Shown: positions 45,313-54,541, numbered from the stretch's first letter. The stretch is DNA of 64,000 nt from JACJWR01 sp964474045 (GCA_964474045.1 CAYYRC010000002.1:62001-126000), one strand, 5' to 3'. Made by a program: numbers and translations. Notes: generated from the letters alone by a model not told the origin.

Positions 45313-45743
45313 GGAGCCCGATCGATCAACAACTCCTCGTCCCCGGTGTCGAGGACCTCGTTGACCAGCGCGTCCGCGCGCTTGTTCGCCGCCCGCGGGA
45401 CCCACGTGTAGCGCACCTGGTGGCCGGGCAGTGCCCTGCTGGCGCGCAGCGCGAGCTCGCGCATGTCCGGGTGCTTGATCTTCCAGCGCCCCGACATCTG
45501 CTCCACCACCAACTTGGAGTCCATCCGCACCTCGACGCGGGCGGCCTGGGCGTCGGGTTGGGCGGCGATCCACTCCAGGGCCGCGATGAGGCTGCGGTAC
45601 TCGGCCACGTTGTTCGACGCCACGCCCAGCGCACCCGCCAGCTCTCGCACCACCGCGTCGGCGACCAGCACGACCGCGCCGTAGGCGGCCGGTCCAGGGT
45701 TGCGACGCGACCCGCCGTCGGCCTCCACGACGTAGGCCGTCAT
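45309..45743 (-). CDS. rnhA: Ribonuclease HI family protein
   Basis: 144-residue RNase H fold. Acidic catalytic residues are visible in order: Asp in VEADGGSRRNPGPAAYG, Glu in NNVAEYRSLI, Asp in VRMDSKLVVEQ, and a late Asp in NKRADALVNE. It is the compact type that is fused to a phosphatase in mycobacteria. It overlaps its neighbours on both sides by 4 nt (ATGA and GTGA), so the three genes are translated as a coupled unit. Confidence 0.9.
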   Translation of the reverse strand: MTAYVVEADGGSRRNPGPAAYGAVVLVADAVVRELAGALGVASNNVAEYRSLIAALEWIAAQPDAQAARVEVRMDSKLVVEQMSGRWKIKHPDMRELALRASRALPGHQVRYTWVPRAANKRADALVNEVLDTGDEELLIDRAP

Positions 45744-46504
45744 TCCGCGGCCCCGGCCGGGGCCGCGGAGGGCTTGGCCGAGCGGACGATGATGGCGCTG
45801 CACTCGGGACAGCGCACGACCTCGTCCGGGGGTGCCGCGTTGATGCTGGCCACGTCGGCATGTGACAGCTGCAGCCGACAGGCGCCACAACTGTCGCGGC
45901 TGATGCGCGCCACCGCCACGTCGGCGCCGCCGGAGCGAAGTCGGTCGTAGACCGCGAGCAGCTCCGTCGGGATCCCAGACGCCATCCCGGCGCGCTCGCC
46001 GCTGAGCTCGGAGTGCTCCTGGCGGAGGGCCGCCAGCTGGGCGTCGCGCTCGTCGACGGTTCGCTGGAGTTCCTCGCCCGTCGCCCGGACGGCTGCCGCG
46101 GCCTCGACCGTCTCGGCCTCGGCCTGCTCGAGCTCCTCCATGAGCTCCAACTCGGCTTCCTCCAGATCCGCCTGCCGGCGCCCCAGCGACTCCACCTCGT
46201 GCTCCATGTCGGCCAGATGCTTGGCCACCGTGATCGTGCCCGAGGCGAGCAGCTGCCGGTCGCGCTCTGCCCTCGCGCGCACGCTCGCGACATCGTTCTC
46301 AGCCCGCGCGACGGCCCGGCCCAGATCGGTGGCCCGGGTCTCGGCGAGGACCTTCCGCTCGCGCTGACGCTCCAGCTGGCGCTCGAGCTCGACGGCCCGG
46401 GCACGTTCGGGGAGCGTCCGGGCTCGGTGCGCGGCGCGGTCCATGGCGGCATCCACGGCCTGCAGCTCGAGCAGCTTCTCCTGGTCGTAGGGGTCTGCCT
46501 TCAC
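45740..46504 (-). CDS. Coiled-coil zinc-ribbon protein (DUF164 / CdsZ-like)
   Basis: 254-residue protein. Residues about 10-180 are a long antiparallel coiled coil rich in Glu/Arg (LERQLERQRERKVLAE, HEVESLGRRQADLEEAELELMEELEQ), then a C-terminal four-Cys zinc ribbon (SCGACRLQL and VRCPECSAIIV). It matches Rv2229c by position. GTG 46504 has AGGAGG upstream. The family has been linked to stable RNA or nucleic-acid handling, but its role is unsettled. Confidence 0.85.
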   Translation of the reverse strand: MKADPYDQEKLLELQAVDAAMDRAAHRARTLPERARAVELERQLERQRERKVLAETRATDLGRAVARAENDVASVRARAERDRQLLASGTITVAKHLADMEHEVESLGRRQADLEEAELELMEELEQAEAETVEAAAAVRATGEELQRTVDERDAQLAALRQEHSELSGERAGMASGIPTELLAVYDRLRSGGADVAVARISRDSCGACRLQLSHADVASINAAPPDEVVRCPECSAIIVRSAKPSAAPAGAAE

Positions 46505-46570
46505 ACGGGCCTCCTGTTGCGCTCTTGAGCTGGTGGGCGGGCTACGTCGTCGGCGCCGGCCGACCACACG

Positions 46571-47737
46571 TCACGGTACCGATGGCAGGCGGGCCGACCA
46601 AGGATCGGTGGAGGCCTCTGACACCAGGATGTCCACGCTATCCGGCGCCGCCCCGGTCACGTCGGCCAGCGCCTGCGGCAACAGCTCGGCCACCTGCGGG
46701 CACCAGGGCCACTCGCTCGCCCAGTGCGCGACGTCCACCACAGCACACCCGCCCGCGTCCAGGTGCTCCTGCACCCGGTGGTGGCGCAGGTCCGCGGTGA
46801 CGTACACGTCCGCGCCCGCCGCCCGGGCGTCACCCATCAGCGAGTCACCCGCGCCACCGCACACCGCCACCCGGCGCACGACGCCCGCCAGGTCGCCCGC
46901 CACCCGAACGCCGTGCCTGGTGGCAGGCAGGGCCGCGGCCACCAGGTCCCCGAACTCCGCGAGCGTCATCGGCGAGCTCACCTCGCCCACCCGGCCGATC
47001 CCGGTGCTCCGCGGCACGTCAGCAGCGGGCAGCACCACGAAGGCGGGCTCCTCGTACGGGTGCGCCGCGAGCATCGCCGCCACTGCCGCCCGGGAGGCGC
47101 CGGCGGGGACCAGCAGCTCCACCCGAAGCTCCGGCGCCGTCCCGCGCTCCCCCGCCGCACCGATGTGGGGACGACCCTCGGCGGGTGCGTCGAACGTGCC
47201 CTCGCCGGGACCGACGAAGGCGCAGCGCCGATAGTCCCCCACCTCGCCGGCGCCGGCCGCCGCCGCCGCGTCCAGCACCTGATCGACGTGGGAAGGCGGC
47301 ACGTACACGACGAGCAGCTGCGCCCCCTCGGACTCCGGGGTCCGCTGCAGCGGCCGCAGGTCGCCGAGCCCCAGCGCACGCGCGAGCGCGTCCGACACGC
47401 CGGGGTTGGCCGCGTCGGCGTTGGTGTGGGCGCACAGCAGCGCGCAGCCGGCTTCGATCAGCCTCATCACGACGCGACCCTCAGGAGTCGTGGCGGGAAC
47501 GCCGTGCACCCCCTGCAGCAACAGCGGATGGTGCGTGATGAGCAGGTCCGCACCGAACCGCAGGGCCTCGTCGACCACCTCGGCCACCGGGTCGACGGCC
47601 ACCAGGATCCGCCGCACCGGACGCTCCGGATCGCCGCACACCAGCCCCACTGCATCCCATCCCTCCGCCAGCCGGGAGGGGTACAGCTGCTCCATCGCTG
47701 CCAGCACGTCGCCAAGGGTCGGGGCGGGGTCGGTCAT
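46571..47737 (-). CDS. Nif3-like dinuclear metal centre protein (DUF34)
   Basis: 388-residue hexamer-forming metal protein. Metal ligands are in LLITHHPLLLQG, CAHTNADA and, near the C-terminus, VDVAHWASEWP, where the His and a following Glu complete the site. A PII-like domain is inserted at about residues 140-235 (LLVVYVPPSHVDQVLDAAAAAG ... HPYEEPAFVV), as in the long form of the family. Often annotated GTP cyclohydrolase I type 2; true function unsettled. First gene of a group matching Rv2230c-Rv2228c. Confidence 0.9.
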   Translation of the reverse strand: MTDPAPTLGDVLAAMEQLYPSRLAEGWDAVGLVCGDPERPVRRILVAVDPVAEVVDEALRFGADLLITHHPLLLQGVHGVPATTPEGRVVMRLIEAGCALLCAHTNADAANPGVSDALARALGLGDLRPLQRTPESEGAQLLVVYVPPSHVDQVLDAAAAAGAGEVGDYRRCAFVGPGEGTFDAPAEGRPHIGAAGERGTAPELRVELLVPAGASRAAVAAMLAAHPYEEPAFVVLPAADVPRSTGIGRVGEVSSPMTLAEFGDLVAAALPATRHGVRVAGDLAGVVRRVAVCGGAGDSLMGDARAAGADVYVTADLRHHRVQEHLDAGGCAVVDVAHWASEWPWCPQVAELLPQALADVTGAAPDSVDILVSEASTDPWSARLPSVP

Positions 47738-47743
47738 GGCACC

Positions 47744-47749
47744 AACCTA
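47744..47749 (-). promoter_or_regulatory. -10 box TAGGTT of the Nif3-like gene
   Basis: TAGGTT on the minus strand, 6-nt spacer, then ATG 47737; leaderless. Confidence 0.55.
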
Positions 47750-47781
47750 CGGCGCGCGACCCTGCGGCGGCCACCGTGCAC

Positions 47782-47787
47782 TACGCT
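47782..47787 (+). promoter_or_regulatory. -10 box TACGCT of tRNA-Val
   Basis: TACGCT with 7 nt to the first base of the mature tRNA, so transcription would start at or beside the mature 5' end. Confidence 0.55.
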
Positions 47788-47794
47788 CGGCGCC

Positions 47795-47867
47795 GGGCCC
47801 GTGGCGCAGCTGGTAGCGCACCCCGTTTACACCGGGTAGGTCGTCGGTTCGAGTCCGGCCGGGCCCA
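47795..47867 (+). tRNA. tRNA-Val (anticodon TAC)
   Basis: 73-nt cloverleaf. Acceptor GGGCCCG pairs with CGGGCCC plus discriminator A; the D arm has GCGCAGCTGGTAGCGC; the anticodon stem encloses TTTACAC with anticodon TAC; the T arm has GGTTCGAGTCC. CCA is not encoded (CGA follows). Confidence 0.96.
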
Positions 47868-47920
47868 CGACGGCTGCCGGCAACAGCTCGATCCACTGCA
47901 CCGCATCGGGAGGTCACGAG

Positions 47921-49156
47921 GTGAGGACGCCGACGCGGCGCGAGTCCGGACGGGGCACTGCACGCGGGGGCATTTGGCTACCAGGCGCCGCGGTGTGCGC
48001 GATGGTGCTGCTGGGCGGCTGTGGCACTGCAGCCGGCGCGCCCGAGACGTCAGCGGCGCCCGGCAGTGCACCCCAGTCCGCAGCGGCGACGCCCGCCCCC
48101 AACCCCCGCAGCTTCCGCCTGGTGGTCAGCGGCGACCCGCTGCTGCACGAGGACTTCTTCTACCAGGCGCGCAAGGATGCCGCGGTGACGGGCAGGCCGG
48201 ACATGGACTTCGCCCCTCTGCTGGCGAACACGAAGGCAGTGGTGGAGTCCGCCGACCTGGCCATCTGCCACATGGAGACCTCGATCGGCCCGGACGAGGG
48301 ACCTTTCAGCGGCTACCCGCTCTTCTCCTCGCCGCCGCAGATCATCACGGCGCTGAAGGAGACCGGGTACGACTTCTGCACCACCGCCAGCAACCACAGC
48401 TTCGACACCGGCGCCCAGGGCATCGACCAGACGCTGGGCAAGATGGACGCCGCGGGGATCGGCCACGTGGGCTCGGCGCGCACGCAGGCCGAGGCCGACA
48501 CGCCCGCCATCACCACGGTCTCGACAGCCAACGGGCCGGTCAAGGTGGCCAACCTCGCCTACGCGTTCGGCTTCAACGGGCTGCCGTACCCCAACGATGA
48601 GACCTGGCGGGCGAACATCATCGACGTGCCGAAGATCCTGGCCGACGCGCGCAAGGCCAAGGCGGCCGGGGCGGACGTGGTGGTCCTCAACATGCATTGG
48701 GGCACCGAGTACCAGGCGGAGCCGGACGCCGATCAGGTAGCCCAGGCCAACGCCCTCACCGCATCGCCGGACATCGACATCATCCTCGGCGGCCATGCCC
48801 ACGTGGTGCAGCCGATCCAGAAGATCAACAACAAGTGGGTCATGTTCGGCACCGGCAACCTGTTCGGCTGCCACCGGGACTTCGGCGACCCCGACGAGGA
48901 GGGGGTCATGGGCCGGTTCACCTTCACCGAGAAGCACGGCGGCGGCTTCGAGGCCAGCAACGCCGAGTACCTGCCGATCCTGGCCACCTGCACGTTCGAC
49001 GGCGACAGCAGGGTCATGAACATCCCCGTGGCGCTGGCCACGGGGGACTACGGCGCCTACGGCCGGGACCGGCTCGAACTGGCCCAGGCGCGCACCACCG
49101 CCACCGTCGACTCCCTCGGCGGATCCGGCCAGGGGCTGCAGCCGCTGACGCAGTAG
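47921..49156 (+). CDS. CapA-family lipoprotein (metallophosphatase fold)
   Basis: 411-residue exported lipoprotein. The signal ends in lipobox LLGGC at about residues 30-34, followed by an Ala/Pro linker. The CapA/PgsA-like domain has VVSGDPLLHEDFF, LAICHMETSIGPDEGPFSGYP, TTASNHSFDTGAQGI, VVVLNMHWGTEY and IILGGHAHVVQPIQ, the Asp/His/Asn set of the calcineurin-like fold. CapA proteins take part in poly-gamma-glutamate export in bacilli; no capB or capC lies here, so a different surface role is likely. GGGAGG precedes GTG 47921. Confidence 0.85.
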   Translation: MRTPTRRESGRGTARGGIWLPGAAVCAMVLLGGCGTAAGAPETSAAPGSAPQSAAATPAPNPRSFRLVVSGDPLLHEDFFYQARKDAAVTGRPDMDFAPLLANTKAVVESADLAICHMETSIGPDEGPFSGYPLFSSPPQIITALKETGYDFCTTASNHSFDTGAQGIDQTLGKMDAAGIGHVGSARTQAEADTPAITTVSTANGPVKVANLAYAFGFNGLPYPNDETWRANIIDVPKILADARKAKAAGADVVVLNMHWGTEYQAEPDADQVAQANALTASPDIDIILGGHAHVVQPIQKINNKWVMFGTGNLFGCHRDFGDPDEEGVMGRFTFTEKHGGGFEASNAEYLPILATCTFDGDSRVMNIPVALATGDYGAYGRDRLELAQARTTATVDSLGGSGQGLQPLTQ

Positions 49157-49160
49157 CTGC

Positions 49161-49622
49161 TCAGATGAGGGCCGCCAGCGCCGCGCGGTAGTCGTCCGTG
49201 GACCGCGCCTCGCCGGGCCCGTTGACGACCGACCACGCCACGTTGCCGTCGAGGTCGACGACGAACGTCCCGCGGGTGGCGAAGCCCTTCTCGGCCAGGA
49301 AGACCCCGTACTCCTGCGCCACGGCGCCGTGCGGGTAGAAGTCCGACAGCAGGGAGTACTCAAGGGAGTTCATGTCGCTGAAGACCTTCAGCGACGGCAC
49401 CGGGTCGCAGGAGATGGCCAGCGTCTCCACGCCCTCGGTCACGAAGTCGGCCGCCTCGTCGCGCAGGCTGCACAGTTCACCGGTGCAGACGCCGGTGAAC
49501 GCGAACGGGTAGAACACGAGCACGACGACCTTCTTGCCCCGGAAGTCGGAGAGCCGCACGGGCTGGCCGAACTGGTTGGGCAGCTCGAAGTCGGGCGCAG
49601 GCTGGCCGATGGCGATGCTCAT
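49161..49622 (-). CDS. ahpE: AhpE-type peroxiredoxin
   Basis: 153-residue thiol peroxidase. It starts IGQPAPDFELPNQFGQPVRL, with the peroxidatic Cys in FYPFAFTGVCTGELC and a conserved Arg in the RGTFVVDLDG region. The FTGVCTGELC form is typical of AhpE, which reduces peroxides using mycothiol or mycoredoxin in mycobacteria. AGGAG lies before ATG 49622. It ends 4 nt from the convergent capA stop and matches Rv2238c in the syntenic block. Confidence 0.92.
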   Translation of the reverse strand: MSIAIGQPAPDFELPNQFGQPVRLSDFRGKKVVVLVFYPFAFTGVCTGELCSLRDEAADFVTEGVETLAISCDPVPSLKVFSDMNSLEYSLLSDFYPHGAVAQEYGVFLAEKGFATRGTFVVDLDGNVAWSVVNGPGEARSTDDYRAALAALI

Positions 49623-49774
49623 GGGAACTCCTGGGTCGCTGCGCTGCGCCGCGGGTTGGCCCAGCGCGGGGTTCCATACTGGCGCAAATTCGGCGTTGCT
49701 GTTGCATGGGGGCATCGCATTCCGGTGGACTACAGGCACGCGGGCGCACCTTCGGCGCCACAAGGGAGGAACGG

Positions 49775-50182
49775 GTGACGGCGACCACAGGTCGGGCCGA
49801 CGGGCTCGGCGTGCGTCCGGGGGACGCCGTGCAGGAGATCGGCTGGGACTCGGACTGCGATGAGGACCTGCGCGCCGCCGTCAGCGCCGCCTGCGGCTCC
49901 GAGCTGATCGACGAGGACTCGCACGAGGTCGTCAACGTGGTGCTGCTGTGGTTCCGCGAGGACGACGGCGACCTGGCCGACACCCTGATGGACGCCATCG
50001 TCGGCCTGGCCGACAACGGCACCATCTGGCTGCTCACCCCGAAGAACGGCCGCGACGGCCACATCGAGGCGGCCGACATCGCCGAGGCGGCACCCATCGC
50101 CGGGCTCCAACAGACCAGCACCGTCAGCGCCGCCCCGGAATGGCAGGGCACCCGCCTCGTCAGCCCCCGGTCAAAGAGATAG
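49775..50182 (+). CDS. DUF3052 protein
   Basis: 135-residue acidic actinobacterial protein, matching Rv2239c by content and position between ahpE and aceE. Visible features are AVQEIGWDSDCDEDLRAAV, ELIDEDSHEVVNVVLLWFRED and IWLLTPKNGRDGHIEAADI. No catalytic motif is seen and the function is unknown. GTG 49775 has AGGGAGGA at the right distance. It ends 12 nt before the E2-like gene. Confidence 0.85.
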   Translation: MTATTGRADGLGVRPGDAVQEIGWDSDCDEDLRAAVSAACGSELIDEDSHEVVNVVLLWFREDDGDLADTLMDAIVGLADNGTIWLLTPKNGRDGHIEAADIAEAAPIAGLQQTSTVSAAPEWQGTRLVSPRSKR

Positions 50183-50194
50183 GGACAACCCCGC

Positions 50195-51163
50195 ATGCCC
50201 AAGAAGATGATGTCGACCCGCCGCCGCATGACCATCGCCACCTGGCGGCCCCCGCACGAGGGTGTGATCCACGGCATCATCACGCTTGACGCGACCAAGG
50301 TGCTGGACTACCTGGACCGGGCGCGCGAGGCGACTGGCGAGAAGGTCACGATCACGTCCTTCATCGGGGCCGCGGTGGGCAAGGCGCTCGCCCTCGAGCC
50401 GACCCTCAACGGCTTCATCGCCTGGGGCAACTACTACAACTACGACGATGTCAGCGTGTCGTTCCTGGTGCAGGTGGACGGCGGCAAGCAGCTGGCGCAG
50501 GTGCTGGTGAAGGACATCGACAAGATGTCCCCGGCACAGGTGGCGCGCAAGCTGCAGGAGGGCGCCGGCAACATCCGCTCGGGCAAGGACGACAACTTCA
50601 AGAAGAGCGCCGGGCTGGCGAGCAAGATGCCGACCTGGGCGCTGCGTCGGGTGTTTAGCCTGGCCGGACTGGCCACGGTCGCGTTCGGCAAGCCGTTTGG
50701 CGGGCAGCCGGCCTACCCCTTCGGCTCGGGGATCATCACCAGCGTCGGGATGCTGGGAGTGGACGAGGCGCTGGTGCCGCACACGCCCTTCGCCCGCGTG
50801 CCGCTGCTGGTCGCGGTCGGCGCGATCCAGGACATGGTCTTCGCGATCGACGGCAAGCCCGAGGTCCGCAAGGGCCTGACCATCACCGCCACCCTCGACC
50901 ACCGATTCGTCGATGGCTTCCAGGCCGCCACGGTGGCCCGGGCGTTCAAGGACTTCTTCGCCAACCCCGACCAGCTCGGACCGCTGGAGGACGCCGGCCA
51001 AGCACCGGGGGCGCCCGCGGTGGAGGACGCGGTGGACACGGCGGCCAAGCAGAAGCTCGCCGCGGCGGCGGCGGCGGACTCCCAGAAGGTGCTGGCCGAG
51101 GACGACCCGGCGCCCGTCGCCGGCCCAGGCGACGCGGCCGGCTCCGGCGCCCAAGCCTCCTGA
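50195..51163 (+). CDS. Stand-alone 2-oxoacid dehydrogenase acyltransferase (E2) catalytic domain
   Basis: 322-residue protein made only of the chloramphenicol-acetyltransferase-like E2 core, with no lipoyl or subunit-binding domain. The core keeps ITSFIGAAVGKALALEP, VSVSFLVQVDGGK, GSGIITSVGMLG and TLDHRFVDGF with the catalytic His and Asp. The C-terminal 60 residues are Ala/Pro-rich and probably unstructured. It lies 13 nt upstream of aceE, hinting at a role with pyruvate dehydrogenase, but it cannot swing a lipoyl arm itself. Confidence 0.82.
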   Translation: MPKKMMSTRRRMTIATWRPPHEGVIHGIITLDATKVLDYLDRAREATGEKVTITSFIGAAVGKALALEPTLNGFIAWGNYYNYDDVSVSFLVQVDGGKQLAQVLVKDIDKMSPAQVARKLQEGAGNIRSGKDDNFKKSAGLASKMPTWALRRVFSLAGLATVAFGKPFGGQPAYPFGSGIITSVGMLGVDEALVPHTPFARVPLLVAVGAIQDMVFAIDGKPEVRKGLTITATLDHRFVDGFQAATVARAFKDFFANPDQLGPLEDAGQAPGAPAVEDAVDTAAKQKLAAAAAADSQKVLAEDDPAPVAGPGDAAGSGAQAS

Positions 51164-51176
51164 CGGGAGCCGTGTC

Positions 51177-53906
51177 ATGACCGACGGCCGGGTGGAGAAG
51201 TCCCCCCTGACGCTCCCCCACCAGTACGTCGACAGCGACCCGGTCGAGAGCCAGGAGTGGCGTGACTCGCTGGACACGCTCGTGCGCGACCACGGCGCCG
51301 ACCGTGCGCGCTACATCATGCTGGAGCTCCAGCGCCGGGCGGCAGAGCTCGGGATCGGCGTGCCCGACGTCCGCCAGACCGACTACATCAACACGATCCA
51401 CCCAGACGAGGAGCCCCCCTACCCCGGCGACGAGCGGCTGGAGAAGAAGATCCGGCGTCTGGTGCGCTGGAACGCCGCCGTCATGGTGCATCGGGCACAG
51501 CGTCCCGGCGTCGGCGTGGGCGGGCACATCTCGACCTTTGCGTCGTCGGCGACGCTGTACGAGGTGGGGTTCAACCACTTCTTCCGGGGGCCGGAGGCCC
51601 CCGGCGGCGGCGACCAGGTCTTCTTCCAGGGGCATGCCTCACCGGGCATCTACGCCCGGTCGTTCATGGAGGGCCGCCTCAGCGACGTCCAGCTCGACGG
51701 CTTCCGGCAGGAGCTGAGCCACGTCGGCGGCGGCCTGCCGTCCTACCCGCACCCCCGGCTCATGGGCGGCTACTGGCAGTTCCCGACGGTATCCATGGGC
51801 CTCGGCCCGATCGATGCCATCTATCAGGCGCGCTTCAACCGCTACCTGGCCGGGCGCGGCATCAAGGACACCTCCGACCAGCACGTCTGGGCGTTCCTGG
51901 GCGACGGCGAGACCGATGAGCCCGAGACCCTAGGCAAGATCTCGCTCGCCGCCCGCGAGGCGCTGGACAACCTGACGTTCGTCATCAACTGCAACCTGCA
52001 GCGCCTGGACGGGCCGGTGAACGGCAACGGCAAGATCATCCAGGAGCTCGAAGCCGTCTTCCGCGGCGCCGGCTGGAATGTCATCAAGGTCGTCTGGGGG
52101 CGGCAGTGGGATCCGTTGCTGGCCCAGGACACCGACGGTGCGCTGGTCAACCTGATGAACAACACCCTGGACGGTGACTACCAGACGTTCAAGGCGGAGG
52201 ACGGGGCGTTCGTCCGGGAGTACTTCTTCGGTCGCGACCCGCGCACCGCGGCCATGGTGGCCGACTGGTCCGACGACGACATCTGGCACCTGCGCCGCGG
52301 CGGCCACGACTACGCGAAGCTCTATGCCGCCTACGCGGCGGCACGTGCGCACAAGGGACGCCCCACGGTCGTGTTGGCCAAGACGGTCAAGGGGTTCACG
52401 CTGGGGTCGCACTTCGAGGCCCGCAACGCGACCCACCAGATGAAGAAACTCACCCTGGACGACCTCAAGGAACTCCGCGACACGCTGGACATCCCCATCC
52501 CGGACGCCCAGATGGACCCCTATCTGCCGCCGTACTACAACCCCGGCCCACAGTCCGAGGAGGTCCAGTACGCGCTGCAGCGGCGCTACGAGCTGGGCGG
52601 CTTCGTACCTTCGCGGCGCGAGTCGTCGCGACCGCTGCGCCAACCCGACGACAAGACCTACGCGATCATGAAGAAGGGTTCGGGCAAGCAGCAGGTGGCC
52701 ACCACCATGGCGTTCGTGCGGCTGGTCAAGGAGCTGCTGCGCGACTCCGAGGTGGGCGCACGGCTGGTCCCGATCATCCCCGACGAGGCTCGCACGTTCG
52801 GGATGGACGCCATGTTCCCGACGCAGAAGATCTACAACCACCTGGGCCAGCAGTACACGGCGGTGGACCGCGACCTGCTGCTGTCGTACAAGGAGAGCCC
52901 GAGCGGCCAGATTCTGCACGAGGGAATCGACGAGGCCGGAGCGACGGCGTCGTTCCTGGCCGTCGGCTCGTCGTACTCCACGCACGACGAGCCCATGATC
53001 CCCCTCTACATCTTCTACTCGATGTTCGGCTTCCAGCGCACCGGCGACCAGTTCTGGGCAGCGATGGATCAACGGGTGCGGGGCTTCGTCCTCGGCGCGA
53101 CAGCCGGCCGCACGACGCTCAACGGCGAGGGGTTGCAGCATCAGGACGGCCACAGCCCGCTGCTGGCGTCGACCAACCCGACGTGCGTGTACTACGACCC
53201 GGCGTTCTCCTACGAGATCGCCCACATCACCAAGGACGGCCTGCGCCGGATGTACGGCGAGCAGTCGGAGGACGTCTTCTACTACCTCACGCTGTACAAC
53301 GAGCCGATCGCGCAGCCGGCTGAGCCGGCCGATGTCGACGTCGAGGGCATCCTGCGGGGCATGCACCGCATCGAGCGCGCGCCCAAGGGCGACGGCCCCA
53401 AGGCGCAGATCCTGGCCTCTGGCATCGGGGTGCCGTGGGCTCTGCGGGCCCGAGAGATGCTGGCGGCCGAGTGGGGCGTCCGAGCGGCCGTGTGGTCGGT
53501 GACGTCGTGGAACGAGCTGCGCCGCGACGGCCTGGCCGCCGATTCGCACAACCTGATGTTTCCGCAGGAGCCGCGGCAACAGGCCTACGTCACCCAGAAG
53601 CTGGACGGCCATAAGGGGCCGGTCATTGCGGTGTCGGACTACATGCGGGCGGTGCAGGACCAGATCCGGCCATGGGTGCCGCAGGCGTTCCACGCCCTCG
53701 GCACCGACGGCTGGGGCCTCTCGGACACGCGTGGCGCGTTGCGAAGGCACTTCCGGGTGGACGCGGAGTCGATCGTCGTCCAGACCCTGTCGGCGCTGGC
53801 AGACCAGGGGGTGGTGTCACCGGACGCGCCGGCGCAGGCGATCGCCCGCTACCGGCTGTGGGACCCGCAGACCGCCGACGCCGGCAGCACTGAGGGCGCC
53901 GGCTAA
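51177..53906 (+). CDS. aceE: Pyruvate dehydrogenase E1, homodimeric type
   Basis: 909-residue thiamine-diphosphate enzyme that decarboxylates pyruvate and acetylates the E2 lipoyl group. The TPP motif runs from FLGDGETDEPE to NCNLQRLDGPV. Other family marks are GHISTFASSATLYEVGFNHF, HLRRGGHDYAKLYAAY, and the AceE-specific C-terminal half (IPDEARTFGMDAMFPT, GLQHQDGHSPLLAS). ATG 51177 follows GGGAG. The full two-lipoyl E2 and E3 are 43 kb away. It matches Rv2241. Confidence 0.96.
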   Translation: MTDGRVEKSPLTLPHQYVDSDPVESQEWRDSLDTLVRDHGADRARYIMLELQRRAAELGIGVPDVRQTDYINTIHPDEEPPYPGDERLEKKIRRLVRWNAAVMVHRAQRPGVGVGGHISTFASSATLYEVGFNHFFRGPEAPGGGDQVFFQGHASPGIYARSFMEGRLSDVQLDGFRQELSHVGGGLPSYPHPRLMGGYWQFPTVSMGLGPIDAIYQARFNRYLAGRGIKDTSDQHVWAFLGDGETDEPETLGKISLAAREALDNLTFVINCNLQRLDGPVNGNGKIIQELEAVFRGAGWNVIKVVWGRQWDPLLAQDTDGALVNLMNNTLDGDYQTFKAEDGAFVREYFFGRDPRTAAMVADWSDDDIWHLRRGGHDYAKLYAAYAAARAHKGRPTVVLAKTVKGFTLGSHFEARNATHQMKKLTLDDLKELRDTLDIPIPDAQMDPYLPPYYNPGPQSEEVQYALQRRYELGGFVPSRRESSRPLRQPDDKTYAIMKKGSGKQQVATTMAFVRLVKELLRDSEVGARLVPIIPDEARTFGMDAMFPTQKIYNHLGQQYTAVDRDLLLSYKESPSGQILHEGIDEAGATASFLAVGSSYSTHDEPMIPLYIFYSMFGFQRTGDQFWAAMDQRVRGFVLGATAGRTTLNGEGLQHQDGHSPLLASTNPTCVYYDPAFSYEIAHITKDGLRRMYGEQSEDVFYYLTLYNEPIAQPAEPADVDVEGILRGMHRIERAPKGDGPKAQILASGIGVPWALRAREMLAAEWGVRAAVWSVTSWNELRRDGLAADSHNLMFPQEPRQQAYVTQKLDGHKGPVIAVSDYMRAVQDQIRPWVPQAFHALGTDGWGLSDTRGALRRHFRVDAESIVVQTLSALADQGVVSPDAPAQAIARYRLWDPQTADAGSTEGAG

Positions 53907-53935
53907 CTCACCGCCTCACCGCGACCCGGGGCCCG

Positions 53936-54478
53936 CTAGCCGACCTGGTTGAGCCAGCGCACCGGAGCGCCATCGCCGGCGTGGCGGAAGGGCTCGAGCT
54001 CGTCGTCCCACGGCCGGCCCATGAGCAGCTCGAGCTCGACCTCCAGGTCGAACTCCTCGGCCAGGATCGAGGCCGCAGTCGCGCGGCCCAGCATCTCGCG
54101 CAACTGCTCCTCGCCCACCATGATGTCGCCGTTGCTGGCGATGGTCGCGCGGAAGATGCCCAGGTCCGGCGTGCACGAGTAGCGCTCGCCGTCGTTGCCC
54201 GGGCTGGGGTCCTCGGTGACCTCGAACCGCAGCCCCGGGAACGGGCGCAGCTCGGTGGCGAGCCGAGCCGCCGTGCCGGGGGCGCCGGTCCAGCTCAGCT
54301 CCGCGCGCAGCGAGCCGTCAAGGGCTGGTTGCGGGGTGAACTCGAGGGTCACAGGACGGCCGAGCACGCGCTCGAGCGCCCACGACACATGAGCGGACAT
54401 GGCTTTCGAGCACGTGTGCACGAAAATCACACCACGCGCCGCCGAACCTGCGCCCGCCACACCACTGTGTGTAGTCAC
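53936..54478 (-). CDS. DUF3145 protein
   Basis: 180-residue actinobacterial protein. The family pattern is clear: RGVIFVHTCSKAMSAHVSWALERVLG, LEFTPQPA, FEVTEDPSPGNDGERYSCTPDLGIF and GDIMVGEEQLRE. It has no known function. GTG 54478 is supported by GAGGAGG just upstream. A strong extended -10 (TGCTATAGT) lies 64 nt further out, giving a leader. It converges on aceE. Confidence 0.85.
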   Translation of the reverse strand: MTTHSGVAGAGSAARGVIFVHTCSKAMSAHVSWALERVLGRPVTLEFTPQPALDGSLRAELSWTGAPGTAARLATELRPFPGLRFEVTEDPSPGNDGERYSCTPDLGIFRATIASNGDIMVGEEQLREMLGRATAASILAEEFDLEVELELLMGRPWDDELEPFRHAGDGAPVRWLNQVG

Positions 54479-54541
54479 GACCGTCCTCCTCTGCTGAGAG
54501 TCGCCTTCCCCTGCGCCCTCGTGGAGTCCGGATGTGGCGTC

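Noticed and set aside
50195..51163. Truncated E2 pseudogene
   Set aside because: It has its own start, an intact catalytic core and catalytic residues, close spacing to aceE, and no remnant of lipoyl domains upstream.
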